Source: Pseudomonadota bacterium | Lineage (GTDB): Bacteria; Pseudomonadota; Gammaproteobacteria; Steroidobacterales; Steroidobacteraceae | Length of the DNA: 64,000 bases | Direction of reading: 5' to 3' | Assembly: GCA_023433705.1 (NCBI GenBank) | Contig: JAEYUC010000053.1 | Coordinates: forward strand, 1-64,000 | Shown: in pieces, positions 61,393 through 64,000 of the stretch | Position numbering within the stretch: position 1 is the first letter of the stretch | Layout of the letters: each line of letters opens with the position of its first letter | Notes under the pieces: generated by a model | Told to the model about the DNA's origin: nothing | What the model saw: only the letters and a program-made list of their open reading frames with translations | Databases searched by the model: none | Position numbers and translations under genes: made by a program

Positions 61393-62200
61393 TCGGTCCC
61401 TGCCCGAGCGGTGCTTCCTTGTTCAGTCGCGCGACTCGCGAGAGCAACTTGGGCCACAGGCTCAGCGACAGCAGATGAGCGTAAACGAGGCCCGGTACGC
61501 CGATGTCGCGCAACTTGAGGTATGTGTCCGTGGGAAGCGCGTTGAGTTTTTCCTCCGAGACGCGCAGGCAATCTTCGATCTTCTGCGGCGGCGCCTGCGT
61601 GCCGTCGGGATTCGCTCGCGGCACGGTCAGTTCCATGCTCTCGAACAGGCCGTGTTGATCGAGCAGGCGAATGAGATCGCGCGTGCGTCGCGCGAGCTCT
61701 TCGAACTTGTTGCAGGTCTTGATCGCGTCCTTCGTGTATTGCGAGGGCTGCCCGTTCTCGAAGAACGGAATTTCAGGCCGGTCCGAGATCGTCCCGGCTG
61801 CCCGATCCACGCACAGGATCATGCGGCCGCTTCCGCCCAGCGGATCGCGTACGCCTTCGGTCGCCACGGGCAGGAACGGATAACGCCGCGCGAACGCGGG
61901 TACGTAGGCATCGGGATCCATCGACCCGTCCGGCGCGATGAAGACGTTCACGCCCGGAAACGGTCCCATCAGGGCCAGGGGAATCTTCGACTGGCGGGAG
62001 AAAATGATGGGGTAACACACCGCGGCGTGCTGGAACTCGTCCGCCGTGATCGGCACCGCGTAGGTCCCCCGCAGGTACTCATACGGGTTCACGGTCAGCG
62101 ACACACCGAGTGCGCCGTGATCGTCGGGAGTGAAAGGCTCGAGCTGCTGATAGAAGAGTACGGAGCCGACGTTGACGGGCCGCTGACCGGCGTTGTTCAC
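61385..62200 (-). CDS. SapC family protein
   Basis: 271 aa, no signal peptide. Family features: LTVNPYEYLRGTYAVPITADEF, EFQHAAVCYPIIFSR, and a C-terminal helical part with LRVSEEKLNALPTDTYLKLRDIG. SapC was named from an S-layer locus, but most members accompany TonB-dependent receptors of carbohydrate utilisation loci. Start GTG at 62200 with GAGGAA 9 nt upstream. Divergent from the GH95 gene, from which it is separated by 135 nt holding an 8-bp hairpin (62240-62247 / 62262-62269). Confidence 0.9.
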   Translation of the reverse strand: MNNAGQRPVNVGSVLFYQQLEPFTPDDHGALGVSLTVNPYEYLRGTYAVPITADEFQHAAVCYPIIFSRQSKIPLALMGPFPGVNVFIAPDGSMDPDAYVPAFARRYPFLPVATEGVRDPLGGSGRMILCVDRAAGTISDRPEIPFFENGQPSQYTKDAIKTCNKFEELARRTRDLIRLLDQHGLFESMELTVPRANPDGTQAPPQKIEDCLRVSEEKLNALPTDTYLKLRDIGVPGLVYAHLLSLSLWPKLLSRVARLNKEAPLGQGPNA

Positions 62201-62335
62201 GAATACGTTTCCTCACCGCCGCGTGGACCGGAAATGGGACTGGGCGGCCGCGGATGATTTTCCGCCCAGAATTCCGCGTGGCTGGTGAGCGTCCCGCGCG
62301 GTCGGCCTATATGATCCCGCGCGAGGGAGAAAAAC

Positions 62336-64000
62336 ATGCGCCGAACCGGACTGCTGATCTCGATCACTGCCTGCGCCTGCAGTTTCGCATCGATCGGCCG
62401 GGCCGCCAACACACTCATCTGGTTCGACAGGCCCGCCACCGACTGGGAAAAGGAGGCGCTGCCCATCGGCAACGGGCGCATTGGCGCGATGGTGTTCGGC
62501 GGCATCGAAACCGACCGCATCCAGTTCTCCGAGAAATCCCTATGGACCGGAGGCCCGGGCGCGGAGGGCGGTTACGACTTTGGCCTGCCGCGGGAATCCC
62601 GGGCGGAGGCGGTGCGATCGATCGGCGAACGATTGCTCGACGGCACGCAACTCGATCCCAAGCTCGTCGTCGGCGAGCTCGGCCGCAAGATGCAGAACTA
62701 CGGCGATTACCAGAGTTTCGGCGACCTCGTCGTCGACATCGAGCCGGGCACGGAACCGGCGACCGAGTACCGGCGCGAGCTCGATCTCGACGCCGGCGTC
62801 GCGCGCGTGAAATACCGCCAGGGCGAGATCGGTTATCGCCGCGACTATGCCGTGTCCTACCCGGACCAGGTGTTCGTCGGCCGCTGGTACAGCACGAGCG
62901 GACAGAAGATGCGCGTGCGTTTCACGGTTCCCGGCAATCGCAGCGTCACGCGCGAGGTGACTCCCGGGCTCATCACCGTGTCGGGCGCCCTCGAGTCGAA
63001 CGGGTTGCGCTACGCGGCGCTCGTGCGAGTGATCACCAACTGCGGCACCCAGACGCCGGAAGGCGATTCGCTGCAGATCGTCACCGACTGCCCGATGACG
63101 ATCGTCGTCGCGGCGCGAACCAACTACCGCATGCGGTATCCGGACTACCGCGATGCCGTCGATCCGGTCGCGCTGGCCGAGAAGGACATCAAGGCGATCG
63201 GGAAGGAGCAATTCGGCAGCATCGCTTCCGAACACACGCGCGATCACCAGGCGCTGTTTCGGCGCCTGCGAATTTCGCTCGGCGGGAAGGCGCCGCGGAT
63301 TCCGACCGACCGGTTGCGCGCGCAGTATCCCGGCGGCAACGCCGCGGCCGATCGCGCGCTCGAGGAACTCTATTTCAACTACGGCCGCTATCTGCTGGTC
63401 GCCGCGTCGCGCGCGGGTTCGTTGCCGGCGAACCTGCAGGGCGTGTGGAACGACAAGGACACTCCGCCCTGGAACGCCGACTACCACGTCAACATCAACC
63501 TGCAGATGAATTACTGGCCGGCCGAGTCCGCGAATCTCGCGGAGACGGCCACGCCGCTGTTCGATTTCGTGGAGCACCTCGTGTCGCCCGGGCGGATGTC
63601 CGCCGAGCGTTACTTCGGCGCGAAAGGCTGGACGCTGTTCCTCAACACCAATGCCTGGGGTTACGTCGGGCCGATCGACTGGCCGACCGCGTTCTGGCAA
63701 CCCGAAGCATCCGCCTGGCTCGCGCAGCACTTCTACGAGCACTACCGGTTCAGCCGCGACGGGGATTTCCTCAAGAAACGCGCCTGGCCGGTCATGAAAG
63801 GCGCGGCGGAGTTCTGGCTCGACGCGCTGGTCACGGATCCGCGCGACGGGACACTCGTCGTCTCGCCCAGCTACTCGCCCGAGCACGGGCCGTTCACGGC
63901 CGGCGCCGCGATGTCGCAGCAGATCGTGGCGGACCTGTTCACGAACACGGTCGCCGCGGCGGAGATCGTCGGCGACAAGGCCTTCGGCAAACGCGTCGCG
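62336..64000 (+). CDS. Secreted GH95 glycosidase (alpha-L-fucosidase type), C-terminus cut by window edge
   Basis: The first 555 codons are in the window; full GH95 enzymes are about 750-800 aa. Signal peptide to about residue 23 (FASIGRA). The N-terminal GH95 domain is clear: DWEKEALPIGNGRIGAMVFGG and IQFSEKSLWTGGP. The (alpha/alpha)6 barrel follows from about residue 300, with ANLQGVWNDKDTPPWNADYHVNINLQMNYWP; NxN/Asn-Asp residues there and GTLVVSPSYSPEHGP belong to the active site. GH95 removes alpha-1,2-fucose or galactose, for example from xyloglucan. GAGGGAGA precedes the ATG. Confidence 0.95.
   Translation, partial: MRRTGLLISITACACSFASIGRAANTLIWFDRPATDWEKEALPIGNGRIGAMVFGGIETDRIQFSEKSLWTGGPGAEGGYDFGLPRESRAEAVRSIGERLLDGTQLDPKLVVGELGRKMQNYGDYQSFGDLVVDIEPGTEPATEYRRELDLDAGVARVKYRQGEIGYRRDYAVSYPDQVFVGRWYSTSGQKMRVRFTVPGNRSVTREVTPGLITVSGALESNGLRYAALVRVITNCGTQTPEGDSLQIVTDCPMTIVVAARTNYRMRYPDYRDAVDPVALAEKDIKAIGKEQFGSIASEHTRDHQALFRRLRISLGGKAPRIPTDRLRAQYPGGNAAADRALEELYFNYGRYLLVAASRAGSLPANLQGVWNDKDTPPWNADYHVNINLQMNYWPAESANLAETATPLFDFVEHLVSPGRMSAERYFGAKGWTLFLNTNAWGYVGPIDWPTAFWQPEASAWLAQHFYEHYRFSRDGDFLKKRAWPVMKGAAEFWLDALVTDPRDGTLVVSPSYSPEHGPFTAGAAMSQQIVADLFTNTVAAAEIVGDKAFGKRVA

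Noticed and set aside
1..64000. CRISPR arrays, insertion sequences, prophage genes or rRNA
   Set aside because: No regularly spaced repeats, transposase, integrase, phage structural genes or rRNA sequence were seen on either strand.

Overview
The window is one contiguous piece of a high-GC (about two-thirds G+C by eye) Gram-negative chromosome. It has the look of a gammaproteobacterium near Xanthomonadales, Nevskiales or Steroidobacterales. That placement is an inference. It rests on the ispB / rplU-rpmA-obgE and rpsT / murJ-ribF-ileS-lspA-ispH order, a FimT-PilV-PilW-PilX-PilE minor-pilin operon, a type Vd patatin, a PEP-CTERM protein, and plant cell-wall hydrolases next to a SapC / DUF6445 pair. 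Genes are tightly packed: stop and start codons overlap as ATGA (or by 4-8 nt) at more than ten junctions, and GTG or TTG starts are common.

Left third (1-26 kb), accessory and envelope functions: a cyclic beta-1,2-glucan synthase cut by the left edge; an FAD amine oxidoreductase; an unknown gene coupled to a short 6-phosphogluconate dehydrogenase; a universal stress protein; a secreted GH11 xylanase with a Ca-type xylan-binding module and LacI-type operators upstream; a DGC-domain zinc protein behind a textbook Anr/FNR promoter; a membrane GGDEF-EAL protein; an unknown secreted protein coupled to a matrixin-like multidomain protease; a YihY/BrkB membrane protein; a PEP-CTERM protein; an unknown secreted protein; a CE15 glucuronoyl esterase; and a two-gene HTH / nucleotidyltransferase module beside tRNA-Pro(CGG). 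The xylanase and the esterase are complementary: one cuts the xylan chain, the other frees xylan from lignin.

Middle (26-45 kb), mostly core genes: a patatin autotransporter, ispB, rplU-rpmA-obgE (ObgE with a histone-H1-like lysine tail), a lipoprotein, rpsT, then the co-directional chain murJ-ribF-ileS-lspA-ispH. Facing it is the minor-pilin operon, which lacks pilY1. A Fur/Irr-type regulator, tRNA-Thr(CGU), an LpxL-family acyltransferase and an acyltransferase-3 protein follow.

Right third (45-64 kb), signalling and surface chemistry: a LytS/LytTR two-component pair; an EAL protein whose catalytic residues are gone; a LysR regulator; a two-gene FAAL-ACP / cytochrome P450 operon; a DUF374 acyltransferase - GT2 - LAB_N - GT83 run that looks like a lipid A sugar-modification cassette; a GAF-PAS-PAS-GGDEF-EAL protein; SapC plus DUF6445; and, divergent from these, a GH95 glycosidase that runs off the right edge.

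Several intergenic gaps hold long perfect inverted repeats (up to 37-bp arms). Two of these start inside the stop codons of flanking genes and seem to form one dispersed element family. No insertion sequence, prophage or CRISPR array was seen.
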